This document shows, one piece after another, positions 11,903 through 24,197 of a DNA stretch of 64,000 nucleotides; position 1 is the stretch's first letter, and every line of letters starts with the position of its first letter. This stretch comes from Lumnitzera littorea (Eukaryota > Streptophyta > Magnoliopsida > Myrtales > Combretaceae): positions 55,326,784 to 55,390,783 of the forward strand of contig JAMXBB010000002.1 of NCBI GenBank assembly GCA_024138015.1. Reading direction: 5' to 3'. Made by a program: the position numbers and the translations under genes. The notes beneath the pieces are model-generated. The model did no database searches. It saw nothing but the letters and a program-made list of their open reading frames with translations, and was not told where the DNA came from.

Positions 11903-12570
11903 GGATGAGTTTTTTGAGCTTTTGAATTGATTGTGAAGTGAGAATTTATGCTTAAGAGAGAAAGAGATTGAATTTAAAGAAAAAAATAGTAAGATAGTAC
12001 ATTAAAGTGCTCAGAAGTAGAAAAGTGAAGTGAGATTAAGGAGAAAGTTAGAGATGAGGATGATAGAAAGAAGGAACAACTACTGGATGTAGAGTAGCAT
12101 GCATAAAACTAAAAGGAGCTGAGAAGTTTTAATTTTGACACAATTAGCTTGCATGTGAGAGAGGTGAGAGAAAAAAAAAAGTTCCCTCCTTTATTGTTAA
12201 TTACAGTAAAGTAGGGAGTATTTAATTTGTAGACTTTTCATTGCACCTAATGATTGTAATAATAAATTTTGTTAACTTCCTGACTTAACTTGAATAAATA
12301 TATCCTATAATTAATGGTAGTATATTGTCTTAGCTATAGGATTTTTAAAATCTAAACTATTTTAGATTAAAATAACAAATAAAATTAATTAAAAAACACA
12401 AACACTTATACAAATACGTATTAATAACAAAATACATGCAACATTAATAAGTTTTACATTATCATTGTAAACAAATATCAAAGGCTGTTTTTAGCTAAAT
12501 AATGTTATACATGCAACATGAATAAAACAATGATGATATAATACATTAAGCTAGTCAACACAAAATTTTA
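11903..12570. other. Non-coding stretch between pol and extra-ORF remnant of G
   Basis: Bases 11940-12190 are purine-rich on the plus strand, so pyrimidine-rich on the coding strand of G, as in an mRNA leader. Bases 12200-12560 are AT-rich with no motif. No gene seen. Confidence 0.5.
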
Positions 12571-12955
12571 TTAAAAGGGATTATACACACTAATTTCATT
12601 CCTTATATATTTAAACATAATTTTATCTAAAAGCTTTGCAATGATGTTAGCCAAATGATTATATGTGGGAATGAATTCTATACTAATGTCATCATTATTA
12701 ATATGATCCTTACTAAGGTGATGTCTTACTTCTATATGCTTTAACCTAAAACGATACCTAGGATTTTTTGATAAATCGATTGCACTTGTGTTGTCACATT
12801 TTATAGGACTAGTTTTCAAATTTAAGTCATAATAAAATAATTGTTGTTTGATCCAAAAGATTTGTACATAGCAATTACCAATTAAAACATACTCATCTTT
12901 AGCTGTGGATAGGGCGACAAAGTTTTTCTTTTTGGAAGACCAAGAAACTAAGTTG
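12571..12955 (-). pseudogene. Element G RNase H, C-terminal part
   Basis: Copia RNase H, which removes RNA from the RNA-DNA hybrid during reverse transcription. The frame contains LVSWSSKKKN, ALSTAKDEYV, QIFWIKQQL, IKCDNTSAIDLSKNP and KHIEVRHHL, all in the usual copia order, and ends at a stop at 12571. This is the least damaged coding piece of G. Its upstream half continues at 25169 after element A. With A and one AGTTG copy removed, the reading goes from FLGDN straight to LVSWSS, as in intact copia elements. Confidence 0.9.
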
Positions 12956-13923
12956 TGATAAGAATCAACTCCTCTGACCAGTAACATGTAGCTGAGCTAG
13001 AGGATTACAAGGACTCACATGAAGAATCCTAGCTTGATTCCCTATTCAAGATGAGGATTCCTATTCCAATCTCCATCTTCTACACTACTATCGACCTGAG
13101 CACCAAGTTTTCATAAGTTCCAGTATGGTTTTTGAGCTGTTAGGCAATTATGCCAACATGTTTGGTGTGCATGTCGACTAGCCAAGTAGCCATATCTATT
13201 ACTAAGCTCATACAATGATCTAGATAGCTCCCAAGTTGATTAGCATTAGACCTTTTTCCGAGTCGAGTTATTGAGACACTAGACCAAGAAAGAATTAAAG
13301 TATTCCTCAAAGCTCAAGCTCTAACCTAAACCCAATTAAGTTAGCTCTGACTAATGACCTCCAAAGACCTATCCGAACAGAACCCCATAATTGTCAAGCG
13401 ACCTCAATCTCATTTCAGCTTAATCAACTGCATAACTAGCCTCCAATGGCTTCTTGACACGTATCTTCCTGCACATTAGTCTAGAATGATTCCTTACTCT
13501 TTTCATACAGGATATTCTTTGTCTTTTTTTACCCTTTTTAGTATGTTTTATGTATTCTATTTGTAAATTACTCTCTTTTGTTCTATATATGTCTTGTAAC
13601 CTTAATGGGGTTAGTATATAAACCCTATTTACTTGTATACAACACATCATCGCATTGTTGAATATTACTAGTTTCCTTCTTGAGCAACTTTAGTGTTATA
13701 ACTCTTTCTTAACTCTTATCTATTCCCTTTAGTAAGGAGTAGTGGTGAGTAACCCTATATTTCAGACCAATGAATCACATCCAATGAATTATAGGCCAAG
13801 TAGGATCGATTGGTGTATCGTATTTGATTGGTAGCTGCTTGGATTTGCTAATTCTCTTTTATTTTCTTTTAGTTCTCATTTATTGTGGTGCTTCTCTATA
13901 TGTATGATCCTAGAGATACATTA
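12956..13923 (+). repeat. 5' LTR of element A
   Basis: 968 bp, matching 24198-25163 along its whole length. Starts TGATAAGAATCAACTCC and ends ACATTA, where the 3' copy has ACATCA. The mid-part has T-rich and TATATAAACC-like words (13613-13624) that could be its promoter. The short frames in it are not genes. Confidence 0.9.
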
Positions 13924-13930
13924 GCTTCAC

Positions 13931-13948
13931 TGGTATCAAAATATGGTT
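13931..13948 (+). promoter_or_regulatory. tRNA-Met primer binding site of A
   Basis: TGGTATCAAAATATGGTT lies 7 bases after the LTR. It matches the usual TGGTATCAGAGC site except for G-to-A and C-to-T changes. Confidence 0.75.
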
Positions 13949-14285
13949 CCAAGAGGGAGTATGTGAAGATACAGTAAAGTTTTGGTTCATGTTTGCTGTT
14001 AATAGCAATGGTGTTCCTTCCATGGTTGCTATAGTGTGTTTATCTAAAGTAAGTTCTAAAGTTGTACGCTGTAAAGTGGAGGTTTGTGTGTTAATAAGTA
14101 TAGGTTTGATTCTTACTCTATTATACTTTGTTTTTCACTGCGAAAATAAAGCAAGTTCATTTCTATTATATTCGAGTAAGTGTTAGGTGATTGAAATTGT
14201 TAGAGTGTGTTAATAAGGTTTTGAGTAGTAAGAAGAAGTGTTTATTGTACATTGTGTTATTAATTTGTTATAGAAGTATTACACT

Positions 14286-15560
14286 ATGTCAAATTTGGGT
14301 GTTCAAGGTGTTATTAGTGACCAGAGTAATGATGCTCATGCTGGTTAAGGCTAAAATGGTGGTAATACTCTTGCGTTAGTCGATGAGAAGCTTGATAGTC
14401 TCACTAATCTTGTTGAAAGTTTGGTTACCACAATGCAAGTCAACAAATAGCAAGAATAGGGTATACCGCATCATAATCCACCTAGGATTGTTCCTAAGAG
14501 ACAATATGGCTAAGATAACTGAGCTAATCACCCGGTCTAACCCATTAAGCAGGAGGAGTTGTAGACCGAGTTGCTCAATGACAATTAGAGTTGCAAGGGA
14601 TGAAAGAGGATGATGAGGAAGTAGATGTAGAAGAATATGGAGAGGAAGAAAAAGAGGTTGAATATTATCAAGCATAAGAGTGAGAACACCAAGCTCCTCA
14701 AGGACTAGACAATGTTAAGGTTTAGATCTTGCCTTTCAGTAAAAGTAGAGATGTAGATGAATATTTAGAGTAGGAAGAGAAAGTAAGGAAAGTATTTGAT
14801 TGCTATGGATACATTGATGCTGTTAAAGTGTAACTTGCTACACTTAAATTTTCTTGATATGCAACCATGTTATGGAAGAATCTGAATGCGGCCAGAGCAA
14901 GAGATGGAAGACGAGGTGTATGGACTTAGGAAGAGATGAAGAGATTGTTGAGGCAAAGATTTGTGTCCGAGATCTACTCGTAAGACATGTTTGCAAAGTT
15001 GCAAGAACTTCGCTAAGGAAGCTGATTTGTCAATAATTATGCAAGAGAATTTTAGATGCTGATGATCCAAGCTAATGTGGATGAACTTTAAGCTCACGTA
15101 GTGTTGAGGTTCATTTCTAGACTTAAATATGAGATTCGTAATGTTGCATAAATATAGAGGTTCTATACATTGGAAGAAGCCATTAAGGTAGCATAAAGGA
15201 TTGAAAAGCAAAGAAGAAAAGCTTCGAGCCAACTTGGACTGATATTTTCTTAAGCCCCTGTCCTATGCAAACTTACTCATGCTAAGCCAACAAGACCTTC
15301 TTGAGTCGAGGAAAGATATGACTGACTTGATGATAGCTGAGCAAGCCAGTAGAGCTAAGTTGAAGATAGGTCATCCCTGAGCACATATGAGAAGGGATAG
15401 ACCTTTAGACGAATGATAAGTGAAGTGAAGTGCTTCATATGCTTAAGTTTTAGACACATGCCTGTTGAGTGTTTGAATTGACATGCCATGTGCTTTAAGG
15501 AGATGTAGTGGATAGCACCAATGAGAGTGAACTCAAAGTGAAGGAGAATGCTAGACGAGT
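14286..15560 (+). pseudogene. Element A gag
   Basis: Ty3 capsid and nucleocapsid. A start at 14286 (ATGTCAAATTTGGG) opens a leader with VDEKLDSLTNLVESLVTTMQ. The capsid core reads from about 14726 (ILPFSKSRDVDEYLE, KVFDCYGYIDAVKV, FVNNYAREF, YTLEEAIKVA) in another frame, so at least one indel lies between. A zinc knuckle of CX2CX4HX4C type is complete at 15431-15472 (CFICLSFRHMPVEC). Numerous TAA and TAG codons sit where Gln is expected. Confidence 0.8.
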
Positions 15561-15599
15561 TGAAGTTGAAGAGGAAGATGAGGTCTATATCTATGCAAA

Positions 15600-17188
15600 C
15601 CAAAGAGAAGTGATGACCTTAGTACTAAGAAGAGTGATGAGCTCCTTACTAAGCTCTGAAGAAAACTAGCGAGAGAATTTATTCCATATAAAGTGTATCA
15701 TCAAGGGATAGCTATGCATCATCATTGTAGATGGAGAAAGTTATACTAACGTCGTTGTGCAGTCCTTTGTATAGAGGTTAGGACTGCCGACCTCTAAGCA
15801 CCCTCGACCTTATAAGCTATACTAGCTTCATGATAAGGGTGCTCTGTACGTCACTAAACAAGTACTCATGCCTTTTAGTGTTAGGAATGTATATAAGAAT
15901 GGAGTGGTATGTGATGTCATCTCCATAGGAGCTTCACATCTGTTATTTAGACAACCTTGATTGTTTGACCAGTAGGTTATTCATGATGGATATAAGAATA
16001 TTTATGCTTTTATCAAGGATGAGAAGAAGATTGTGCTGCAACTCATGACACCTACCCAGGTGAACAAGACCCATAACCAGCTAACTCGACCTAGTAAGAA
16101 GAAAGCCTTAGTGATGAGCCAAAGAGAGCTCTAAGTTACTGAAAAGGCTAATGAGCCTATGTTTCTATTAATCAAATGATTGTTGGAGATGAGAAATCTG
16201 GAAGATGTTCCTAATGACATTTGAAGATTAATTGATGAATTTTTCAATCTATTTCCTAAAGAGTTACCTAAGAGACTACCCTTAGTTTGAGGTATAGAAC
16301 ATTGTATTGATCTACATTTAGGTACAGCCTTGCCAAATCAACTTGCTTATTGAATGAATCTTGAGTAGGTTGTTGAGTTGAAAAGCCAAGTGGATGCATT
16401 GATAGAATGAGGTTACATGAGGTAGATCATAAATCCTTGTACTGTACTAACTTTGCGCATCCTAAAGAAGGATGGTTCATGGCACATGTACATTGACAGT
16501 TAAGCAATCAACCAAATTACTATATAGTATATATATCTAATATCGAGGCTTGATGACATGTTAGATAAGTTACATGGTGCTCGAATATTTATGAAGATTG
16601 ACTTATGAAGTAGCTACCATCAAATTTACACAAAGCCTAGTGACGAATGGAAGACTACTTTTAAGACGAGACATGGTCTTTATAAATGGTTGGTTATGCC
16701 ATTTAGACTTACAAATGTGTTGAGCACATTTATGTGGCTTATGAATCATGTGATTCATCCACTAATCGGAAGATGCGTGGTCGTGTACATTGATGACATA
16801 TTATTATACAGTGTTAACTTGAACTACTATAGTTAACATGTTCGAGTTGTTTTTGACTTTTTATGAGCTGAGAAGTTATATAGGAACTTGAAGAAGTGTA
16901 TGTTCTGCTAATGTGAAGTTGTCTTTCTTAGGTATGTAACAATTGGAGAAGGAATCTAAGCAGATGAGGAAAAGGTCTGACCTATCTTAGAGTGGTCGAC
17001 ACTGAAGAATGTCACTAAAGTATGAAGTTTTCAAGGTTTAGCTTCTTTCTATAAAAGTTTGATTAAAAACTTCAGTATAATTGTAGTCCCCTTGATTAAG
17101 CTAACAAAGAATGGGGAAGGACTCCAATGGAATGACTAAGCTAAACGAAGCTTTAAGGAGATTAAAGAGAAGCTTACTACTACTGTAA
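15600..17188 (+). pseudogene. Element A protease, RT and start of RNase H
   Basis: Protease: IIIVDGESYTNVVVQSF near 15725-15775, with Asp-Gly-Glu-Ser in the active-site loop. The linker IHDGYKNIYAF follows near 15985. RT: ALIE.GYMR near 16400, LKKDGSWHMYIDS (16465), RLDDMLDKLHGARIF (16550), WKTTFKTRHGLYKWLVMPF (16650), and the catalytic YIDDILLYS at 16786-16812. Both catalytic Asp residues are kept. The RT thumb and connection continue to KEIKEKLTTT at 17188, where coding stops at the filler. RNase H is nearly all missing. Stops are frequent but indels are few. Confidence 0.85.
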
Positions 17189-17590
17189 ATGCCTAAAATT
17201 TTCAACCTAAGACCTAAAGTAGACCTTAGTGTGCTTAAAGACTTTGAGAGTTGATAAGACTAGTTAAGATGAAAACCTTAATATAACAATCAAAGATTTA
17301 ATCACATAGAAAATTTCTATACCCTAAATGTATATAAACACTAGAGATTACGCTCGAAAGTAATAAAATCCTGAAACTATAACTTTAAGGATATAAAAGT
17401 ACTAACTCACTATAATTTACCCTAAAACCCTAATTGATAATATAACCTTAGTATTATATCAAATCATTGGTAAAAGATTAAAGATAACTTTCAATCACTC
17501 ATAAATACATACAATACTAAAATAATCAATTAGAAACTAAGATATTACATCATAGATCACATTCATCTTCACATTAATACCCTAAATGAC
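17189..17590. other. LTR-like filler in element A
   Basis: About 400 non-coding AT-rich bases sit between the RNase H start and the integrase of A. They begin TGTAAATGCCTAAAATTTTC, which looks like the start of Del/Tekay-type LTRs (compare TGTAATACCCC at F). No inverted end or target duplication could be fixed. The missing RNase H and integrase head suggest deletion plus insertion at this place. Confidence 0.45.
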
Positions 17591-17835
17591 ACTTTAGAGA
17601 AGACTTGGAGCTAAACTTATGTCCAACTCTAGTAGCTACCCTCAAACTAATGGCTAGACTAAAGTGGTGAATAGGATGCTAGGCAATTTACTCTAAGCTA
17701 TCATAGGAAAGAACATAAAAGATTGGAATTATGTTTGCCAGTTATGGAGTTTGCATACAATTGGATTGTCTACAACACCATTAGGAAGACCCTATTTAAG
17801 GTCATCTATGGCCTTAATCCTACTATTCCCTTATG
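17591..17835 (+). pseudogene. Element A integrase core fragment
   Basis: Integrase would join the DNA copy to the genome. The fragment reads LGAKLMSNSSSYPQTNG, then TKVVNRMLGNLL and KNIKDWNYV, then, after a frame change, FAYNWIV and VIYGLNP. The catalytic Glu of the DDE triad should be in the TEVVNR position; here it is Lys. It is cut at TTATG, the target of element B, and continues at 23894. Confidence 0.8.
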
Positions 17836-18669
17836 ATGCAAAACATGACCAAAAACAGACAAGGCTGGTCGTTGAATGGGTCTAAGCTTGCAGAAAGCTT
17901 GAAAAGGGGTAATGAGGAAAGGTATGTAAGGGTAAAGAAATGAAGAATGAAAATAGTAAGCAAAACCTACGAACAACTCCAGACGAAATGATGCACTAAT
18001 GGAACTTCCGAGGACTCACGACATAATTCGATATGATGCACGAGGTCTAATGAGGTTACTCGCCACCTAACCTTGCTTAAGGGAAAGGATAAGAGTGATG
18101 CCGAGAGTAAACAATAGTGTTTACACAAGAAAGAAAATTACTCAATTGTATTGAAGGTAATCTGATAATTTATAGTTACAAGTATAAGGGTATTTATACC
18201 CATAAGTTAAGGTAACTTGCCTAAAAGGGAAAAGACAAAAAGGACATTTTCTAAAGAAGCAATGTACATGACATAAAAAGGTAAAAATGGATATACAAGG
18301 AAAACAATCATTGGTCCTACAGATTCTACACATGATACTGTATACATGGTGATGCTGCATTGGTAAGGTTGTTAGGAGATGCGAGTAAAAAGTATGGACA
18401 TATGGGTTTGTTCGAGTAAGGATGGCTGAGTCAATCCGCTCTCTCTCTATCGGCTTCTTGGCAAGGATGATGTTAAGTAATTAGTCTTCTCGGCGTTGGA
18501 GAGTAATCATCAACTCAACATACCAAATAACAATGGGCGGTCATATGGTACGGCATTAAAGGTGACTTGACAAGGAAGTATTTGGCCTCTACAAGGGATG
18601 ATTCAAATAGGAGGATTCATTGTGTCAACTCCTCTAATCCTCTAACTCGGTTGCAGGTAAGAGGTTTGG
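17836..18669 (-). repeat. 3' LTR of element B
   Basis: Matches 23051-23888 in sequence and orientation. On the plus strand it starts ATGCAAAACATGACC and ends near GGTAAGAGGTTTGG. The ORF at 18142-18360 is inside it and is not a gene. Confidence 0.85.
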
Positions 18670-18689
18670 TAGCTTAATTCTCATTCCTT

Positions 18690-21600
18690 TCGGGTTGTTT
18701 TAGATTTGGGATCAAATCCAAATGTTGTTCACTCAATTCTCCATCAGGGTGATATGGATTGAGGTTAGCAATGTTGAAGGCATCAGAAACCCCATAGTAC
18801 TCAAGCAATTCCAACTTGTAGGCATTGTCACTAATTTTCTAGAGGATTTTGAAAGGTCTCGCCACTCTTGCAAACAATATATTCTTCCTTAAAGGGAGTC
18901 TGCTTAGTGGTATCATGTACAATTCAATTATAAGTGAACTCAACCACTGGTAAGTAGACGTCCCAATCAACCAAGTTCTTGCTTACTACAGCTTGGAGTA
19001 GTGACCCCAAAGTATGATTAACCATCTGTGTTTAGCCATCAGTTTGGGGGTAACATGAGGTACAGAAGAGTAATTTGGTTCCTAGCCAACACTATAGGCT
19101 TCTCTAGAAATGGTTCATGAACTTCAAGTCTTTATCAAAGACTATACTTCTCTGTACGCCGTGTATCTATACAATCTACTATAAGAAAAAGGAAGCAATA
19201 GCCGAAGCATCGTTAGTTTTGGTGTAGGGCACGAAGTGTGCCATCTTACTAAATTGATCCATGATGACCATTACAAAAACTTTGCCTTAAGTAGTTTACA
19301 ATAGTCCAAGAACAAAGTCCATACTCAGTCCAATCCATAGCCTCGTCGGAATAATTAAGGGCATTACTTTTCCTTATTCAGCTCGACACTTGGCCTTTTT
19401 GCACATGGCATAGCTTTCGATAACTCAGTATACATCTCTTCACATTCTTAACTAAAAGAATCGACTATTCAATGATTCATAGGTCCTTCTCTGTCCAAAG
19501 TGTCTAAAGAGCCCTTCGCTGCGAGCTTCCTTAATTAATAATTCCCAGAGGGAACAAGTGGGTGTGCATAGTTTCTCCACTTGGAACAAATAGCCATCCT
19601 CCACGTAATACTCATCTACTGTCCTCCTAATTACGCATTGTAAAATTATTGGTCTAAAGTGTAGATCCTTGGAGTACTGTTTTTGATACTTATAAAACCA
19701 AACAACCTGGTCTACAGTTTTGATAAGAGCGTATGCCTCCTAGAAAAAGCATCTGTAGCCACATTACTCTTTCCTTGCTTGTACTTGATCACAAAATTGA
19801 ATCCCTTAAGGAATTCAACCCATCTCGATTGCCACTTAGATAGCTTATTCTAACTTCAGAGGTACTATAGTGATTCATAGTTTGTATATATGACAAATTC
19901 TTTAGGAAATAGATAGTGTTGCCACACTTACAATGTGCGGATTAGTGCCAAGAGCTCTTTGTCATACACGAAGCAATTTAATTAGGGTCTTTAGAGCTTC
20001 TCACTGTAGAAGGCAATTGATTGGCCTTCCTGCATCAGGATAGAGCTTATTCCAAGGCTTAACACATCGCATTCTAGCTAAAAATTTTTGTTGAAGTTAA
20101 GTAGCACTAATACCGGGGCAAAGGTCAACCTCTTCTTAATCTCAACAAAACTCTTCTCCTCCCTTTCTCCCCATTAGAAGTTGGTGTTTTTCTTCATTAA
20201 TTCAATAACTGGCACAGCGAGGGTACTGAAGTTCCTAATGAACCTTCAGTAAAATAAAGCTAGTTTATGGAAACATCTTACGTTGGTACAAGTAGTAAGG
20301 ATTGGCTACTCAACAATTGCTCAGATCTTCTCATCATCGACTCACAAGCCTCCTCTGCTAACTACATAGCCTAAGAATATCACTTTCTCTTAGCAAAAGC
20401 AACATTTCTTTAGGTTGCTGAATAATCTCTCGGTATAGAGAATATCCAAGACTGCTCTGATGTGTTTACAATGACTTGGCATGTTGGTACTGCAGATCAG
20501 GATGTCATCGAAGTATACCATAACACTTCTTGATGAGATGTCTCAGGGCATGGTTCATAAGGCTTACGAAGGTGCTTAGGGCATTCAACAAGCCGAAGGG
20601 TATGACCATCCATTCGTAAAGTCCATGTCGAGTCTTCCACCCATCTCGAGCATAGTCTTCCACTTGTCTCTTGGCCTTATGTAGATTTAATGATAGCTAT
20701 ACTTGAGATCTATCTTGTTGAAACTTTTGGCTCTACTGAGTTCATCCAACATGTCTTCTAACCTTGGGATCGAATACTATATTTGATCATGATTTTGTTT
20801 ACGGCTTGGCTGACAACACACATCTACTAGGTTCCATCCTTCTTTGGCACTAAAAGTGTAAGTATAGCATAAGGGCTAAGACTCTCTCTCATGTATCCTC
20901 TTTCCAGCAACTCATTGACTTAACATTGAAGCTTAAAAGCCTACTTAGGATTCATCCAATAAGCTAACTTTTTTGGCAATGCAACATCGGGTACTAAGTC
21001 AATGCAGTGCTCTATGTCTCAGGTCGGGGGCAACCCCTTAGGTAATTGTTCTAGAAACAGGTCAGCATATTCACCCAATAGTTCCTTCACCTCCTAGGGT
21101 AAATGATCCTACTCCTTCATTTCCAATAGTCACCTGACCAACAGGGTCGGCTCATTGGCAATAATGGCCTCTCGGAGCTTGGCTCTACTCATCACCAAAG
21201 CTTTCTTCAATTCGCAAGCAAATTTCTTCTATAACTTGTGAACTTTTATCAGTGGCATCAGATTTAGTGTGATCTTCCGATCATCCTTCTCGAACATGTA
21301 GGTATTCCTGTAACCGTCATAGATGACTCTCTTATTAACAGTCACAATCTTCATGGCAGCACGTAGGAAGTGCACATGGGCAATACATCGTAAAGAATCT
21401 AGTTGGAGTAATTGCCGATAATGATTCATAGCAGTATTTGCTGAGTTACATGTAATGCTCCCTTCTCACTCAACTAGTGCAATTTGTATGGCTTTGGATG
21501 TGCAATAATCGGCAACCTCAGTTTTGAAACAAGGTTGGTTGATGTTACATTGGTACAGCTCCTTCTATCCATGATGAGGGTACACATCTGATCATTTACC

Positions 21601-21800
21601 TTGCAAGTAATGTGAAATAAGTTCTCTCTCTGCTCCTCCTCTTACGAGGGTTCTATGCTCATAGTACGTCAGACAACCATGAGTAGCTGGTCTAAGTCCT
21701 CGGCATACACATCTTCTTCAATAAACTCTTTCTAGGTAAGAACCTCCTCCTTGGGTTCCTTATCCTACTCTTTACATCTAACTTCGGGATGTCTCCCTTA
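18690..21800 (-). pseudogene. Element B pol (protease, RT, RNase H, integrase)
   Basis: Reading down from 21800: protease with LIMDRRSCTNVTSTNLVSKL (about 21570; the family has Asp-Gly-Gly-Ser, so Gly-Gly is Arg-Arg here), then YDGYRNTYMFEKD (21310). RT: PKKDGT (20840), IPRLEDMLDELS (20760), catalytic VYFDDILICS (about 20490-20520, Asp-Asp kept), LKKCCFC (20400). RNase H follows (about 20150-19800). Integrase: zinc region with CKKAKC (19390), core with LSMDFVLGL (19325), YPQTDG and VVEFTYN (about 18950). After a deletion there is a tail with PFKIL and YGVSDAFNIANLNPY (18860-18750). Stops are common where Gln is expected. Confidence 0.85.
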
Positions 21801-21839
21801 ATGACCATAGTCCTTTGGTTCGATCACTAAGTAACCATA

Positions 21840-22890
21840 TGCCTTAATCCTTAACACTTAAAGCACTTAATCTGGTTGGTCTTCCTACTAGACCCTTGCC
21901 CCTTCTCATACATTTGGGTTAGCATTACATCTTTAAGTTGGCCTTTTTGCTCAGTACTTAACTGAGTTTGGTGACTTACCTATCCTAGTTGGCTAGTCAG
22001 CATTTTGGTCGTTACTCGGCTCCTTCATTGCCTCTCTACTTGCTGAGCAATCCTAACAGCTTCATCCATTGTATCAAATCGTTGAAGCTCCATAATGTCT
22101 TAGATGTCTCCTCTCAATCTAGTAATAAATCTTAAGACTATTCAGGCTAGTGGTTCCTCCACTTCGCATCGTATCATAAGCATTTAGAATTCTCAAACAT
22201 GCTTATCATCAACTTAGCCTCCTTGTCTTAGCTCCTGAAGCCGAGTGAAAGTGTCTTAAAGATATCTTTTCGGCACAAATCTGTTTCTGAGCACTCTCTT
22301 CATTTCGGGCTAAGTGTTAATCTCTTGATAACCCTCTCTTCTTCTTATGGCCTAAAAATTCCTCCATAATATGGCTATACACCCATAGAATTCAATAGCA
22401 GTAGTTTTCACTTTCTCATAATCCTTATACTGATAATAATCAAACACATGCTCTACCTTCTCTTCTCAATCCAGGTACTCGTTAGCATCCCTAAGTCCAT
22501 TGAAACTTAGAATCTGAAGTTTCACATGGTTGGATGCTTTGGGGACTCATACGCACTCTTCTTCAAAATACTCTTCTTCTTCCTCATCAAGCTCTCTTAG
22601 GTTTATCCTTCACCTTACTCGTCCGCTAACTCCTCCACCTCAAACTGGTTAAGGTAAGTGCTGACATCTAACAAGTTAAGCAGCTTGTGGAGTGTTTCAC
22701 ACTACCTCAATAGGTTGGCAAGACAGGGCATGAACAACTCAAGTCAAATCTACCACGAGGTTAGCTACCTCATTAAGTCTCTCATTATTACTTTTAGGAG
22801 TTCCTTGAGGTTGTCATCCATGGTGGACAACTCCATTGTCATCACCAGCATTAACATTTATACTTGGGTTTGTCGTTTTTCCTCATAGAT
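21840..22890 (-). pseudogene. Element B gag
   Basis: The capsid core reads LQILSFNGLRDANEYLD (about 22510), VEHVFDYYQYKDYEKVK, IAILWRNF, RLQELRQGG, RFDTMDEAVRIAQQVERQ (22080). A zinc knuckle (KCFKC...RHMV) lies near 21830-21870 with its last Cys lost. Start not certain; the leader extends to about 22890. Organisation is the same as in A, D and H. Confidence 0.8.
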
Positions 22891-23033
22891 TCAAATTCAA
22901 ACAAATACTTCAAAAAGTGAACAGCTAACAACACAGTAGTCAAATGAACATAATAACTTGCTTTATTTCTCACATATAAAACAAAGTATAATAGAATTTA
23001 GGAAGAACTAACTATAGCTAACACAAAATATCC

Positions 23034-23045
23034 GCTTTGATACTA
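23034..23045 (-). promoter_or_regulatory. tRNA-Met primer binding site of B
   Basis: GCTTTGATACTA on the plus strand, TAGTATCAAAGC on the coding strand, 5 bases from the 5' LTR. It differs by two purine changes from TGGTATCAGAGC. Confidence 0.7.
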
Positions 23046-23050
23046 AGATA

Positions 23051-23888
23051 ATGCAAACCATGACTAAGAAGAAACAAAGTCGATCGTTGAATGGGTCTAA
23101 GCTTGTAGAAAGCTCAAAAAGAGGTAATGGGGAAATGTACAAAAGGGTAAAGAAATGAAGAATAAAAATAGTAAGCAAAACCCACAAATAGCTCTATAGG
23201 ATATGACGTGCTAATGGAACTTTTGAGAACACACAGCATAATTCAATATGACATACAAATTGGTCCAATGAGGTTACTTGCCACCTAACCTTACTTAAGG
23301 GAAAGGATAAGAGTGATGTCGAGAGTAAACAACAGTGTTTATGCAAGGAAGAAAATTACTCAATTATATTGAAGGTAATCTAATGATTTATAGCTACAAG
23401 TACAAGGGTATTTATACCTGTAAGTTAGGGAACTTGCCTAAAAGGGAAAAGATAAAAAGGACATATTCTAAAGAAGCAATGTGCATGATATAAAAGGATA
23501 AAAATGGGTATAAAAAGAAAATAATCATTGGTGCTATAGATTCTACACATGATACTATACACATGGCGATGTTGCATTGGCAAGGTTGTTAGGAGATGTA
23601 GGCAAAAAGTGTGGATAGATGGGTTTGGCCAAGCAAGGAAGGCTAAGTTAGTTTGCTCTCTCTCTCTCTCGACTTCTTGGTAAGGATGATGTCAAGTAAT
23701 TGGTCAACTCGGTACTGGAGAGTAATCATCAACTCAGCATATCACAGAACAATGGGTGGTCATATGGCATGACATTAAAGGTGACTCGACAAGGAAGTAC
23801 TCGACCTCAGCAGGGGATAGTTGGAATAGGAGGATTCGTTATGCTAGCCCCTCTAGTCCTTTAGCTCAGCTGTAGGTAAGATCTATAG
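23051..23888 (-). repeat. 5' LTR of element B
   Basis: 838 bp, pair of 17836-18669. Outer end GGTAAGATCTATAG, followed by the target copy TTATG. It has a (CT)n-rich stretch near 23656-23670. Confidence 0.85.
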
Positions 23889-23893
23889 TTATG

Positions 23894-24197
23894 GTTGTCA
23901 AACTGTTTCTTTTAAACTAGAAGGCTTAGTATGGATTCACCGTAGTTGAGAACGAATTTTACACCTACGATGGAGCAAGCTATCTCCACGAGCTAATGGT
24001 TCATTCAATGTCCTTACAAAGATCAATTGCAAAACCTACCATATTGAATTTCCTGAGAACTATGGTGTTTCCTCTACCTTTAATGTATTTGACCTAATTC
24101 CCTACCAACCAGAAGAAGACTCATTAGATGCTAAGATAGAATAAGAGCATGACATCACTTCAAATTCGAGGGCAAATCTTTGTTACTCTCAAGCAGA
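23894..24197 (+). pseudogene. Element A integrase C-terminal part
   Basis: Continues A after B. Reads EGLVWIHRS, LRWSKLSPRANG, VLTKINC, YHIEFPENYGVSSTFNVFDL and PYQPEEDSLD, the family's C-terminal module. A short acidic and polar tail runs directly into the 3' LTR. No clear chromodomain follows; tails reading up to the LTR are also seen in CRM-type chromoviruses, so that assignment is possible but unproven. Confidence 0.8.

Larger units (their letters stand above)
17836..23888 (-). mobile_element. Element B: nearly complete Ty3/gypsy inserted in integrase of A
   Basis: 6,053 bp, antisense to A. LTRs at 17836-18669 and 23051-23888, target duplication TTATG at 17831-17835 and 23889-23893 (exact), Met primer site next to the right LTR, and gag to integrase in order. 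It is the most complete Ty3 element here in domain content. Confidence 0.9.

Noticed and set aside
14376..15232. Antisense frames of 99 and 120 codons
   Set aside because: Shadows of the gag of A, which is readable on the plus strand.
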